A DNA stretch of 64,000 nucleotides from Planctomycetota bacterium (GTDB lineage Bacteria; Planctomycetota; SZUA-567; H5-PLA8): positions 786,288-850,287 of the forward strand of contig JAOSKN010000002.1 in assembly GCA_027493525.1 (NCBI GenBank). Direction: 5' to 3'. A model generated the notes under the pieces. It had not been told where the DNA came from. It searched no databases and saw only the letters and a list, made by a program, of their open reading frames with translations. Position numbers and translations under genes: made by a program. This document shows, piece after piece, positions 44,608 through 52,832 of the stretch (the stretch's first letter is position 1; every line of letters starts with the position of its first letter).

Positions 44608-47424
44608 TTGCCGCACAAGCATCCCGTGGACGCCGAGGCGACGATCAAGCGCCTCTGGGAAGAGACGCTCCAGGCGGGTGACCCGGAGCTGACCGTACAT
44701 CGTCTGCCTGCCGCGACCCGGGAAGACGTCGAGACCCTTTTCCACACCCTGGAGCAGTCGGAGGCCGGCGCGACGAGCGCGCGGTTGCGCTTCGAAGCGT
44801 CCGGCGCGCCGACGGCCGTGCGCCCGGCGCCCGGCGCCAACCTGCCCTCGGACCGGACGCTGCCCCTGCTTGGGGCCACCGTTTCGCGCGGCGAACCGCC
44901 CACGGCGGCGACGCGGATTGAAGGCGCGTTCGGGCCCGAGGCCGCGCTGGCCGGCGGGCTCGTGGTCCAGGATTATTTCAGCCTGCAGCGCGAACTGGGC
45001 AAGGGCGGCATGGGCGTCGTCTTCCTGGCGCGGCAGGAATCCCTCGACCGCACCGTCGCGGTGAAGACGATCCGCCTCGACCGCGCGGTGGCCACGGCCG
45101 AGATCGCGGCCTTCCTCCGCGAGGCGCTTACCACCGCCAGCCTCTCGCATCCGAACATCCCGCCGGTGCATCTCTTCGGCCGCGAGCGCGACGGGCGCGC
45201 CTTCATGGCCATGAAGCGCGTGGAGGGGCGGCCCTGGCGCGAACTGCTGCGGCCGCTCGGTCCCGACGGCCGGCCCGTCCGCCCGGAGAACCACGAACTG
45301 GACCTGGCCGAGCACCTGGAGATCTTTCAGAAGGTCTGCGACGCCGTCGCGTTCGCGCACGGGCACGGCGTGGTGCACCGCGACCTGAAGCCCGAGAACG
45401 TCATGATCGGCGACTACGGCGCCGTGACCGTGATGGATTGGGGCCTCGCGCTCAACGTCTCCGGCGGCCGGGACTCGCACGCCGGCACCGAACGCGAGAA
45501 GGCCTCCACCGTCGCCGGCACGCCGGCCTACATGGCTCCCGAGATGGCCCTCGGGGAACTGGATCGGATCGGGCCGGCCACCGACATCTACCTGCTCGGC
45601 GCGATCCTCCACGAGATCCTCACCGGCCGGCCGCCGCATACGGGCTCGTCGATGCTGGAAGTTCTCGCGCATGCCGCCTGCGGGCGCATCGATCCGATCA
45701 AGCACCGCCGGGGGTTGCCGCGCGAGGCGCGCGAACTGGAGGCGCTGGTCCGCAAATGCCTCTCCGAGGATCCCGCGCAGCGCTTCGCCAGCGTCGAGGA
45801 ACTGCAGGAAGAGGTGAAGGCCTTCCAGGCGGGGCAGGGCAACCGGGGCGAGAGCATGGAACTGGCCTCGCAGGCCCGCGCGGATCTCGACGCCCTGCGC
45901 CGGGAAGTCGGCGGGCTGCAGGTGACCTCGCCGTATTATCCACGCTGCGCCGAGGCCCTCGCCAAGGCGCACCAGGCGCTGGCGCTCTGGGGCCACAACC
46001 CGCGCGCGACCCGCGTGCGGCAGGAGGTCCTGGAGTTCTACGCCGACCTGGCGCTGCGCGGGCGCGACTGGGGCCTGGCCGAGTCCCTGCTCCGGGACCT
46101 GCGCCTCAGCGGCTCCGGCGGCGGCGCGCTGGCCCAGCCCGCCGAACAGCGCCTGCGCACGCAGCGCGAGGCTTGGCGGCGGCGCGAGGCCTTCTTCCGC
46201 CGCGCCTATCGTTTCGCCGCGGTGATGTTCTTCGTCGTGCTGGGCTTGAGTCTCTACCTCTATCTGGGCTGGACGCGCGACCGCGGGGAACTCGTAGTCA
46301 AGGAAGACGAAGCGGCACGGTTCAAGCGGGATGCGGAGACGCTCCAGGACGAACTGAGACGGGCCGTGTTGCTCTTGAAGAACCCGCGGTCTTCCCGTTT
46401 CGCTTCCACCTCCGAGGAAGTGCCGCTTCCGGCGCCGAAGGAGGTCCCGATCCTGCTCACGCCGCCTGTCGAAGGCCAGAAGACGGAGGCGCCCGCGCCG
46501 GTTCGGGCCTTCGGAAGGCGCGTCGGGCCGACGCGCAGGCTGCGCGAGGGGCCGGACGGGCGCGCCCGGGGCGTCCGCGGCTTCGCGCTGGGAGCCAACG
46601 GAGATCTGGCGCTATGGGACGATGAAGGCGGGGCGTGGGTCTGGCCGGCCGCTTCGGACGCGCCTCCGCGCGAGCCGCTCCAGGCGCCCAGCCCGCAGCG
46701 GCGCGTCGTCCATGCCGCCTGGCTCGACGAAAAGCGCCTCGCTCTGGCCGAGGCCGGGGGCGAGGTCCGCGTGGGCGATTCGCCCCAGCGGCCCTGGCTC
46801 ACGCCGCTGCGCCTGGAGGCCCCGCCGCAGCACCTCGACGGCTGGGGCGATGGCCGGCGGTTCCATCTCGCCGCGAGCCTGGATTCCAAGGTCTGGGAAG
46901 TTCACGACGGTCAGGGCGGCGTCGAGCCGGAGGACTACCTGGTTCCCGTGCGCGCGCTGCGCGTCCTGCCCGGGCTGGGGCTGTTGATGGTCCATGGAAG
47001 GGGGATCTACGGGCGCTTTGCCGGATCGCAGCCGGTGCGTTTCGACCTCAAACGCATGGTGGCCCTGGCTGCGGTCGGCGGCGAACGGAAGATCGCCCTG
47101 GTCTTCGAGGAGGCCCCGCTGGAACTGCTCACCTACCGCCTGACGCCCGAAGCCAAGCGCCTCGACGCGGGTGTCCGCTATGCGTTCCAGGGCGCCGGCC
47201 TTGCCGCCGTGGCCCTCTCCGGGGACGGCCGGCGGGTCCTGGCGGCCACGGCGCGCGGGGACCTGATCCTGGCCGATGCCGATCGCCCGCAGGTGCTCAC
47301 CTTCGGGCGGGTCTACGAGTCCGCCCCGCGGGCGCTGGCGCTCGCCGAGGACGGCCTGCGCGGCTACAGCGCGGGCCCCGACGGCGAGCTGGACGTGTGG
47401 GATCTGTCGGAGTGGAAACCCTGA
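44608..47424 (+). CDS. Hanks-type Ser/Thr kinase with transmembrane helix and beta-propeller-like tail
   Basis: 938 residues from TTG 44608. The kinase domain (about 120-400) has GKGGMGVVF, VAVK (Lys153), HRDLKPEN (Asp259) and DWG in place of DFG (Asp277), a variation common in planctomycete kinases. A helical linker leads to a transmembrane helix at about 536-554. The extracytoplasmic part shows WD40/PQQ-like repeats (QRRVVHAAWLDEKRLALAEAGGEVRVGD; VALSGDGRRVLAATARGDLILAD; LALAEDGLRGYSAGPDGELDVWDLS), so it may sense or bind something outside. Catalytic residues are complete, so an active kinase is likely. Confidence 0.88.
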   Translation: MPHKHPVDAEATIKRLWEETLQAGDPELTVHRLPAATREDVETLFHTLEQSEAGATSARLRFEASGAPTAVRPAPGANLPSDRTLPLLGATVSRGEPPTAATRIEGAFGPEAALAGGLVVQDYFSLQRELGKGGMGVVFLARQESLDRTVAVKTIRLDRAVATAEIAAFLREALTTASLSHPNIPPVHLFGRERDGRAFMAMKRVEGRPWRELLRPLGPDGRPVRPENHELDLAEHLEIFQKVCDAVAFAHGHGVVHRDLKPENVMIGDYGAVTVMDWGLALNVSGGRDSHAGTEREKASTVAGTPAYMAPEMALGELDRIGPATDIYLLGAILHEILTGRPPHTGSSMLEVLAHAACGRIDPIKHRRGLPREARELEALVRKCLSEDPAQRFASVEELQEEVKAFQAGQGNRGESMELASQARADLDALRREVGGLQVTSPYYPRCAEALAKAHQALALWGHNPRATRVRQEVLEFYADLALRGRDWGLAESLLRDLRLSGSGGGALAQPAEQRLRTQREAWRRREAFFRRAYRFAAVMFFVVLGLSLYLYLGWTRDRGELVVKEDEAARFKRDAETLQDELRRAVLLLKNPRSSRFASTSEEVPLPAPKEVPILLTPPVEGQKTEAPAPVRAFGRRVGPTRRLREGPDGRARGVRGFALGANGDLALWDDEGGAWVWPAASDAPPREPLQAPSPQRRVVHAAWLDEKRLALAEAGGEVRVGDSPQRPWLTPLRLEAPPQHLDGWGDGRRFHLAASLDSKVWEVHDGQGGVEPEDYLVPVRALRVLPGLGLLMVHGRGIYGRFAGSQPVRFDLKRMVALAAVGGERKIALVFEEAPLELLTYRLTPEAKRLDAGVRYAFQGAGLAAVALSGDGRRVLAATARGDLILADADRPQVLTFGRVYESAPRALALAEDGLRGYSAGPDGELDVWDLSEWKP

Positions 47425-47433
47425 AAGGACGCG

Positions 47434-47883
47434 TCAGCAGGCCGCGCGGTCGCGGAGCCGGAGCGCCTGCGTGACCGAGGCGAGCTGTTCGGCCAGCGCG
47501 ATGACCTCAAGCAAACCGTTGGCTTTGCTGACCGACGGCACGCCGGCCTTGCGCAGCATCTCCTGCACGAAGATCTCCTCGCCGTAGGCCGTCATGATCA
47601 TCTTCGGCACGCCTTCGTGGATCTTCTCGGCCTCCAGCAGGAATTCGGGCCCGCTCATCCGCGGCATGCGGTAATCGGTGACGATCAGGTCGGGCGTCAG
47701 GCCGGGGAGCGCGCGCAGGGCCTCATGCGGCGAGGTGAAACCGCTGAACTTCCACCCGCCTTCGCGGAGGAGGTACTCCAGCAGCTTCACGGTCATGGGG
47801 TTGTCGTCCACCACGACCACCTGAACGCCCGGCCGGGGCAGGCGTCCGCTCGAAGCAGTCCTAAGTCTGCGGTTCGAAGTCAC
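47434..47883 (-). CDS. Single-domain response regulator
   Basis: 149 residues from GTG 47883, which has GAGGTGA upstream. The receiver fold is complete: acidic pair DD (Asp26, Asp27), phosphorylatable Asp70 in LIVTDYRMPRMSG, Thr98 in MTAYG and the Lys near residue 120. There is no output domain. It is convergent with the kinase gene across a 10-base gap and could receive phosphate from a histidine kinase elsewhere, for instance the one at 34984, although that link is only a guess. Confidence 0.88.
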   Translation of the reverse strand: MTSNRRLRTASSGRLPRPGVQVVVVDDNPMTVKLLEYLLREGGWKFSGFTSPHEALRALPGLTPDLIVTDYRMPRMSGPEFLLEAEKIHEGVPKMIMTAYGEEIFVQEMLRKAGVPSVSKANGLLEVIALAEQLASVTQALRLRDRAAC

Positions 47884-48104
47884 GGAATTGTCACCTCGAT
47901 GGCTGCACGACGTAAACCTACGCCGCAAAGCAGCACTTTGGCAACGCTTCAGTATGGTTTCTAAGCCCTTTGGATCAAAATAATTAGCAGCACGAGCGCG
48001 GCACGAGTGCAATCTTCCCAAAATCCCGCGAAACTACGCGTGCAGGGCTGGCGTCCAAAGCCCCGTTCGAAGCTTACAGTCCAACAAATCAGGGGGCATG
48101 ACCC

Positions 48105-49061
48105 ATGCGATTACTGGTCTTTGTCACGCTGCTGGCGGCGCTGCTGCTCGGCCTGGAATGGCCCTCGCTGGCGTGCATTCATCCGCCGCGCACCTACGAG
48201 GGCTCGATCGGCTCGCAGGCGCAGGAAGCCATCCTGCTCTATGCCGACGGGCAGGAGGAGCTGATCCTCAAGGTCGATTACGCGGCCGGCGGCGGCGCGC
48301 TGGAGAGCTTCGGCTGGGTGATCACCGTGCCCAACGAACCGGAGCGCTATGAGGTTGCCGATCCCAAGCTGTTCAAGGACGTATTCCAGTGGGCGCAGCG
48401 CTATGAGCCCGTGCAGCGCAACGCGCCCTGGAACGCGGAGGCCGAGGATGCACCTAACCCGCAGCATGCGCTCGAGATGGGCAAGCGGGTGCAGGTGGGT
48501 CCTTTCGACATTCAGCCCGTCCGCGGGCGCGGGCAAGCCGCCGCGAAAGGGCTCAACGACTGGCTGACCAAGAACGGCTTCGCGGCGCTCGAGGAGAAAT
48601 CCACGGCCTGGTTCGTGGAACGGAACTTCACGTTCCTGTGCGTGAAGGTCGTCCCCGGGGAAGGCCAGAAGGCGCTCGGCGCATCCGGCGCCTTGCCGCC
48701 GCTGCAGCTTTCGTTCAAGACCGAGAAGCCCTATTTTCCGCTCAAGCTCTCCGCGACCCAGGGAGCGTTCGAATTGAACCTCTACACCCTGACCCGCGGG
48801 AACCTGGACTTTAAGGCCAGCGAGGCGCTGCTCAAGAAAGTCGGCTGGGGCGGTGCGTACCAGGACCATCTGCGCCAGAACACCGAAGTCCGGCGCAAGG
48901 ATTACCCGCGTACCCTCGAAGACGCGGTGGCCAAGTCGGCGTTCAAGGACGATCAGGCCGACTGGAAACTCAATCGCATCCATATCGCGCCGGTGAACAA
49001 GGACGGCGCGCTGAAGGACTGGAACGGCGAGTTCTTCCTCGAACCGGCCGCGGCGCGCTGA
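48105..49061 (+). CDS. DUF2330-like secreted protein
   Basis: 318 residues. A signal peptide of about 23 residues ends in ACIHPP; the Cys-containing start of the mature protein and the segment YADGQEELILKVDYAAG ... FGWVITVPNEPERYEVADPKLFKDV are typical of DUF2330 proteins. A second half (residues about 170-310) matches the same kind of domain (FKTEKPYFPLKLSATQGAFELNLYTLTRGNL). AGGGGGC precedes the ATG. Its role is unknown; the family is common in envelopes of myxobacteria and planctomycetes. Confidence 0.75.
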   Translation: MRLLVFVTLLAALLLGLEWPSLACIHPPRTYEGSIGSQAQEAILLYADGQEELILKVDYAAGGGALESFGWVITVPNEPERYEVADPKLFKDVFQWAQRYEPVQRNAPWNAEAEDAPNPQHALEMGKRVQVGPFDIQPVRGRGQAAAKGLNDWLTKNGFAALEEKSTAWFVERNFTFLCVKVVPGEGQKALGASGALPPLQLSFKTEKPYFPLKLSATQGAFELNLYTLTRGNLDFKASEALLKKVGWGGAYQDHLRQNTEVRRKDYPRTLEDAVAKSAFKDDQADWKLNRIHIAPVNKDGALKDWNGEFFLEPAAAR

Positions 49062-49093
49062 AGCGCCGGCCGCTTCGGGTTGCTGGACGCACG

Positions 49094-49119
49094 GGCGGGC
49101 CCGCGGGCCCGCCTTTTTT
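49094..49119 (+). terminator. Rho-independent terminator after the DUF2330 gene
   Basis: GGCGGGC and GCCCGCC pair around CCGCGG, followed by TTTTTTA, 33 bases after the stop codon. Confidence 0.9.
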
Positions 49120-49159
49120 ATGCCCCGGCTTTTCCTTGCGCCCCGGCCTTTTATACGGT

Positions 49160-49181
49160 AATTTCTGTATAGACAGAAATT
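49160..49181. promoter_or_regulatory. Palindromic operator upstream of the small membrane protein
   Basis: The arms AATTTCTGT and ACAGAAATT form a perfect 9-base dyad around ATAG, 29 bases before the ATG at 49211. Its AT-rich sequence stands out from its surroundings. The size fits a homodimeric repressor binding over a promoter. The regulator is unknown. Confidence 0.7.
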
Positions 49182-49210
49182 AATGAACCCAATCGGGAGG
49201 GAGGTGGGGC

Positions 49211-49615
49211 ATGCTTACCTACACGGTCTGGTCCTACGGCTTCTACCTGGCCGCCAGCGTCGCGCTGACCGTCTGGGTCGCCCGCACGCTGCACCGCAAC
49301 GGGCGCGTCTTTCTGGTGGACAGCTTCCTGGGCAACGAAGCGCTGGCCGACTCGGTCAACCACCTGCTGGTGGTCGGCTTCTACCTGATCAACATCGGCT
49401 TCGTCACCCTGGCGCTCAAGTACGGCGAGAAGCCGGTCGATCTGCAGCAAGCCGTGGAATTCTTCAGCACCAAGATCGGCCTGGTGCTCCTCGTCCTGGG
49501 CGGGATGCACTTCTTCAACATGTACGTGCTGGCCTCGATGCGCCGGCGCGGGCTGCTCCACCGGCAGCCGCCGCCGGTCGAGCCCGACGAGCGGCTTGCC
49601 GCGGCGGCCATCTAG
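49211..49615 (+). CDS. Small membrane protein next to the DCC oxidoreductase
   Basis: 134 residues, GGGAGGTGGGG before the ATG. Helices at about 7-27, 49-73 and 82-105 can be seen, and LGGMHFFNMYVLASMRRRGLL forms the end of the last one. The gene lies 53 bases before the DCC-type oxidoreductase gene, probably one transcript under the palindrome at 49160. No family recognised. Confidence 0.7.
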   Translation: MLTYTVWSYGFYLAASVALTVWVARTLHRNGRVFLVDSFLGNEALADSVNHLLVVGFYLINIGFVTLALKYGEKPVDLQQAVEFFSTKIGLVLLVLGGMHFFNMYVLASMRRRGLLHRQPPPVEPDERLAAAAI

Positions 49616-49668
49616 AATGACGGCCCGGCTCTCCGCCCGCGAACCCGCACGCCGAAAGGAGGCCCGCG

Positions 49669-50112
49669 ATGCGCAAGCTTACCGTGCTCTACGACGCGCA
49701 ATGCGCCGTCTGCCGTTACTGCCGGGACTGGCTCCTGCGCCAGCCCAAGTTCCTGGAGCTGGAGTTTCTGGCGGCGCGCTCGGAAGCGGCCCTGACGCGC
49801 TACCCCGGCCTGAAGCATGGGGAGGAACTGGTCGCCGTCAGCGACGAAGGCGGCGTCTACCGGGGCGACCGCGCCTGGATCATGTGCCTCTACGCGCTGG
49901 TGGATTTCCGCGAATGGTCGCTGCGGCTGGCGGCGCCGGCCCTGCGTCCCTTCGCCCGGCGCGCCTTCAAGGCGCTCTCGGAGCACCGCTATCGGGTCTC
50001 CAGGGTCCTGCTCCGCGACGAGCGCGAGGACCTCGCCGCGCTCCTGCGTTCGCCGGCCGAGCCTTCCGCCTGCTCCAGCGGAGTCTGCGGGGACGTACGC
50101 TGGCTGAGATGA
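49669..50112 (+). CDS. DCC-family thiol-disulfide oxidoreductase (DUF393)
   Basis: 147 residues. LYDAQCAVCRYCRDWLLRQ has the DxxCxxC signature of the DCC/DUF393 thioredoxin-like family, plausibly involved in disulfide or metal chemistry. GAAAGGAGG lies before the ATG. Its last 124 bases overlap the end of the ferritin-like gene on the other strand. Two further cysteines (CSSGVCG) are at the C-terminus. Confidence 0.85.
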   Translation: MRKLTVLYDAQCAVCRYCRDWLLRQPKFLELEFLAARSEAALTRYPGLKHGEELVAVSDEGGVYRGDRAWIMCLYALVDFREWSLRLAAPALRPFARRAFKALSEHRYRVSRVLLRDEREDLAALLRSPAEPSACSSGVCGDVRWLR

Positions 50113-50963
50113 TCGACCATTGCCTGCACCCTCCTCGCGCAAGGGGAGGGGGCCTGCATGGGCCACGGCTCCAGCATCGCGCGGGCCGCGCGGAAGCGGC
50201 CCCAGCACGCGCGCCAGAAGCGGGCCAGCCCGAAGCCGCCCGCTCGGAGCGCGCGGCCGTGCGTCAGGTACACCCAGGCGACCGCGCCGGCGAAGAGCGC
50301 GCGCTGGAGCGCCAGGCGCCAGGAGCGGTCCCAGCCGCGGCGGCCCCGCCGCAGCATGCCGATCCGCTCGCACTGAAAGCGTACGTGGTACACCTCGTCG
50401 CGCAGGATGCGCCCGCAGAGCCGCTTGAGCAGCGGCGAGCCCGTCGCCTCGCGCAGCGCGCGATAGTAGACCTGCGCGATCAGTTCGGCCGTCAGCAGCA
50501 CCGCGATGGCCCGCTCCAGGCCTCCGGTATGCCGCATGAACCGGAACAGTCCGTCGGTCCCGCAACGCCTCCAACGCGTGATCCCGGCCAGGTCCATGAA
50601 CCGTCCCAGGTCGCGCCCGTGCCGCTGCTCTTCCCGGATGAACAGCTTGAGCGCCGGGAGGTACGCCGGATCCCCGCCGCGTTGAAGGTAGCGTTCCGCC
50701 GCGCGCTGGATGTGGCGCCCTTCGCCGCTCTCCCCGAGCTGAAACATCGCAATGGACCGCCCAATCGCCGCGCGTTCGGCTTCGGTGATCCGCGCGCCTG
50801 CGCGCCAGGGAAAACGGTCCTTCCGCCGCGCGTTCGTCCTGAAATACGCGAGCCAGCGCTCGGTCGTCCACGGCTCATGGGGCCGCGCCGAGGCCCCAAT
50901 CCGAGCGCGGCATGAGGACTCCCGCGCAGGTTTGGACCGCGTAGGGGGACGGGTTTCAAGCAT
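49989..50963 (-). CDS. Ferritin-like diiron protein
   Basis: 324 residues from ATG 50963, with GGAG upstream. The helical bundle has the pairs REEQRHGRDL, LLTAELIAQVYYR and LRDEVYHVRFQ, the E...EXXH pattern of ferritin-like diiron sites. A basic N-terminal tail (about 1-45) and a charged C-terminal tail flank the bundle. The C-terminus extends 124 bases into the oppositely oriented DCC gene. The promoter carries a strong operator palindrome. A stress- or metal-related role is inferred from the fold and neighbours. Confidence 0.75.
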   Translation of the reverse strand: MLETRPPTRSKPARESSCRARIGASARPHEPWTTERWLAYFRTNARRKDRFPWRAGARITEAERAAIGRSIAMFQLGESGEGRHIQRAAERYLQRGGDPAYLPALKLFIREEQRHGRDLGRFMDLAGITRWRRCGTDGLFRFMRHTGGLERAIAVLLTAELIAQVYYRALREATGSPLLKRLCGRILRDEVYHVRFQCERIGMLRRGRRGWDRSWRLALQRALFAGAVAWVYLTHGRALRAGGFGLARFWRACWGRFRAARAMLEPWPMQAPSPCARRVQAMVDHLSQRTSPQTPLEQAEGSAGERRSAARSSRSSRSRTLETR

Positions 50964-50975
50964 GGCGCGGTCTCC

Positions 50976-51004
50976 CAGTATACTTTCCATAGAAAAGTAT
51001 ACTG
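50976..51004. promoter_or_regulatory. 11-base-arm operator palindrome at the ferritin-like gene promoter
   Basis: CAGTATACTTT and AAAGTATACTG form a perfect dyad around a 7-base spacer (CCATAGA). On the minus strand the arm includes TATACT, which with TTGACA (51017-51022, 15 bases away) makes a candidate promoter, so a bound dimer would block it. It ends 13 bases before the start codon. Confidence 0.75.
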
Positions 51005-51005
51005 A

Positions 51006-51038
51006 GCTACATGCTTTGTCAACCAAAGTATATGTAGC
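51006..51038. promoter_or_regulatory. Second, nested dyad next to the operator
   Basis: GCTACAT pairs with ATGTAGC, and inside it CTTTG pairs with CAAAG around TCAAC. It contains a third AAAGTATA half-site (51025), the same word as in the palindrome next door, so two operators may act together. Confidence 0.55.
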
Positions 51039-51126
51039 GGTTGTGTAAAAGACGAAACCGGCCAGCGGTTGCGCGGCCAAGACGCCTGCGCATGATCGAG
51101 GCAAGCCCGGTTCGGGAGGTCGCGCC

Positions 51127-51981
51127 ATGTCCCATGCCCTGCATGCCGTTTACACGCCCCATCTGTTGAGCCTGCACCGCGAGCCCGGCGGACCGGCGCT
51201 GGTTACGCAACACGCCATGCCGGATACGCGCCCATTCCTGCACCCGCTCCGGGCCCCGGACCTGGCGGGTGAACTGACCGAGGACGCGCCGGGGCACCAC
51301 CCCTGGCAGCATGGGCTGTACGTGGGGCTGCATCACGTGAACGGGCTGGACTACTGGTCCGAGCAGTGGGCGAAGCACGGCCGCGGGTATTTCCACCCGC
51401 GCCCGCTCGTGGCGCCCCGCCTCGAAGGCCGCGCGGCGGCGTGGGAGGTCGTCACCGACTGGCGCGACGAGAAGGGCGGGGAGGTCCTGGTGGAGACGCA
51501 GGGGTGGCGCCTGGAAGACCGCGGCGAGACCTACGCGCTCGACATGAACTGGACGCTCCGCGCGATTCCCGACGTTGCATTCGGAAAGCATCCGTACGGC
51601 GGGCTCTTCCTGCGCATGCCCTATCGGAAAGAACGCGGCGGCGAGGCCCTCGACAGCGAAGGCCGGCTCAACGCCGCGGCCGAACAACAGCGCTCGAAAT
51701 GGGTCGCGGTGAGCCTGCCGATCGAAGGCCGGGACGCCCGGGGCCAGGAACGCGGCGACTGGTGCGGCGTCGCGCTCCTGGACCATCCGGCAAACGCCGA
51801 GCATCCGGCGCCGTGGCGCGTGGACGGTCAACTGGGGATCGCGCCGAGCCGCTGCATCGCCGGCGAGTGGAAGCTGCCCGCGGGTCGGGAGGCGGCCGCG
51901 CGGTACCGCGTCCTGGTCTTCGCCGGGCCGGCCGAGCCCGCCCGCATAGCGCGGGAGTGGGACGCTTTCGCGCGCAGTTGA
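51127..51981 (+). CDS. PmoA-like / DUF6807 protein
   Basis: 284 residues with GGAGG before the ATG. The text DAPGHHPWQHGLYVGLHHVNGLDYWSE and the C-terminal WDAFARS region fit the DUF6807 (PmoA-type) family often found in planctomycetes and Bacteroidetes among sugar catabolic genes. The beta-sandwich-like strands are consistent with a galactose-mutarotase-type fold. Function unproven. It is divergent from the ferritin-like gene, and its promoter may fall under the same operators. Confidence 0.75.
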   Translation: MSHALHAVYTPHLLSLHREPGGPALVTQHAMPDTRPFLHPLRAPDLAGELTEDAPGHHPWQHGLYVGLHHVNGLDYWSEQWAKHGRGYFHPRPLVAPRLEGRAAAWEVVTDWRDEKGGEVLVETQGWRLEDRGETYALDMNWTLRAIPDVAFGKHPYGGLFLRMPYRKERGGEALDSEGRLNAAAEQQRSKWVAVSLPIEGRDARGQERGDWCGVALLDHPANAEHPAPWRVDGQLGIAPSRCIAGEWKLPAGREAAARYRVLVFAGPAEPARIAREWDAFARS

Positions 51982-52001
51982 CGCGGCGGCCGCGCTCGGA
52001 A

Positions 52002-52352
52002 TCAGCCCGGCGGCCACCTCAGCGCACGGCCGCCCAGCAGGTGCAAGTGGACATGGTGGACGGTCTGTCCCGCTTCGTCGCCGTGATTGAAGACCAGCCG
52101 GAAGCCGCGCGAGGCGACGCGTTCCTTCTCGGCGATTTGCAGGGCCGCGGCGTTGAGCTTGCCAAGAATGCCCGGGTCCTCGCGGTGGGCGTCGTACAGC
52201 GAGGGATAGTGCTTCTTCGGGATGATCAGCACGTGGATCGGGGCCTGCGGGTTGATGTCGCGGAAGGCGATAAGGTCGTCGTCTTCGTGCACGACCATGG
52301 CGTGCAGTTTGCGCGCGCCGATGCGGCAGAAAACGCATTCGGAATTCGACAC
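52002..52352 (-). CDS. HIT-family hydrolase
   Basis: 116 residues from GTG 52352 with GGAGG upstream. CVFC near the N-terminus (CVFCRIGARKL) and the histidine triad HVHLHLL at about 99-105 are diagnostic. HIT proteins hydrolyse or transfer nucleoside phosphates (HinT-type). Cytoplasmic; standalone gene. Confidence 0.93.
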   Translation of the reverse strand: MSNSECVFCRIGARKLHAMVVHEDDDLIAFRDINPQAPIHVLIIPKKHYPSLYDAHREDPGILGKLNAAALQIAEKERVASRGFRLVFNHGDEAGQTVHHVHLHLLGGRALRWPPG

Positions 52353-52583
52353 ATGCCTTCCTCCGGGTACGCGGGCAGGCTTCGAGCCTTATGTCATACC
52401 GCGAACGACTGAGCGGGCAAGCCCGCCCCGGCCGCGGCGAAGGCAAGGGCCATATTCCCGCGCGGATCGAAGCTCCAATTTTTGGACAATTTCATATTGG
52501 AATCCTCACTTTACAGCCCCGCGGGGTGCGGATAGAAACGTTTGAAATTCAACTTGCAGTATAAATTGAGGAGATTGCAGCCC

Positions 52584-52751
52584 ATGCCCCGTGGTCGAAA
52601 ACGCACGTCCGTCAAGGCTTCGAAGGTTTCCAGCAAAGGAGCCAAGCGCGGCCGGAAGCCGATTTTTACCGACGAACAGAAGCGGGTATTGGATCGAATG
52701 ATCAAGAACTCGCTTCGCGATCAGCTTCGTCAGTTGCTTAAGACGCTCTGA
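52584..52751 (+). CDS. Small basic AT-hook protein
   Basis: 55 residues from ATG 52584, which follows GAGGAG. The protein starts with MPRGRKRTS and has KRGRKP, two AT-hook-like RGRKP motifs, then a short charged helix (DEQKRVLDRMIKNSLRDQLRQLLKTL). It may be a small DNA-binding, nucleoid-associated or regulatory protein. No family recognised. Confidence 0.6.
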   Translation: MPRGRKRTSVKASKVSSKGAKRGRKPIFTDEQKRVLDRMIKNSLRDQLRQLLKTL

Positions 52752-52832
52752 TTTCCATTCCTGCGGTGGGCAGTATTTTGAGCCCGGCGTGCCACGCGGT
52801 TCGCCGGGCTTTCGCGCGTGGTCAAATTCCGC

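Noticed and set aside
42583..45996. A 1100-codon open frame on the minus strand antisense to the metalloprotease and kinase genes
   Set aside because: It lacks domains and is fully explained by the coding sense genes with catalytic motifs.
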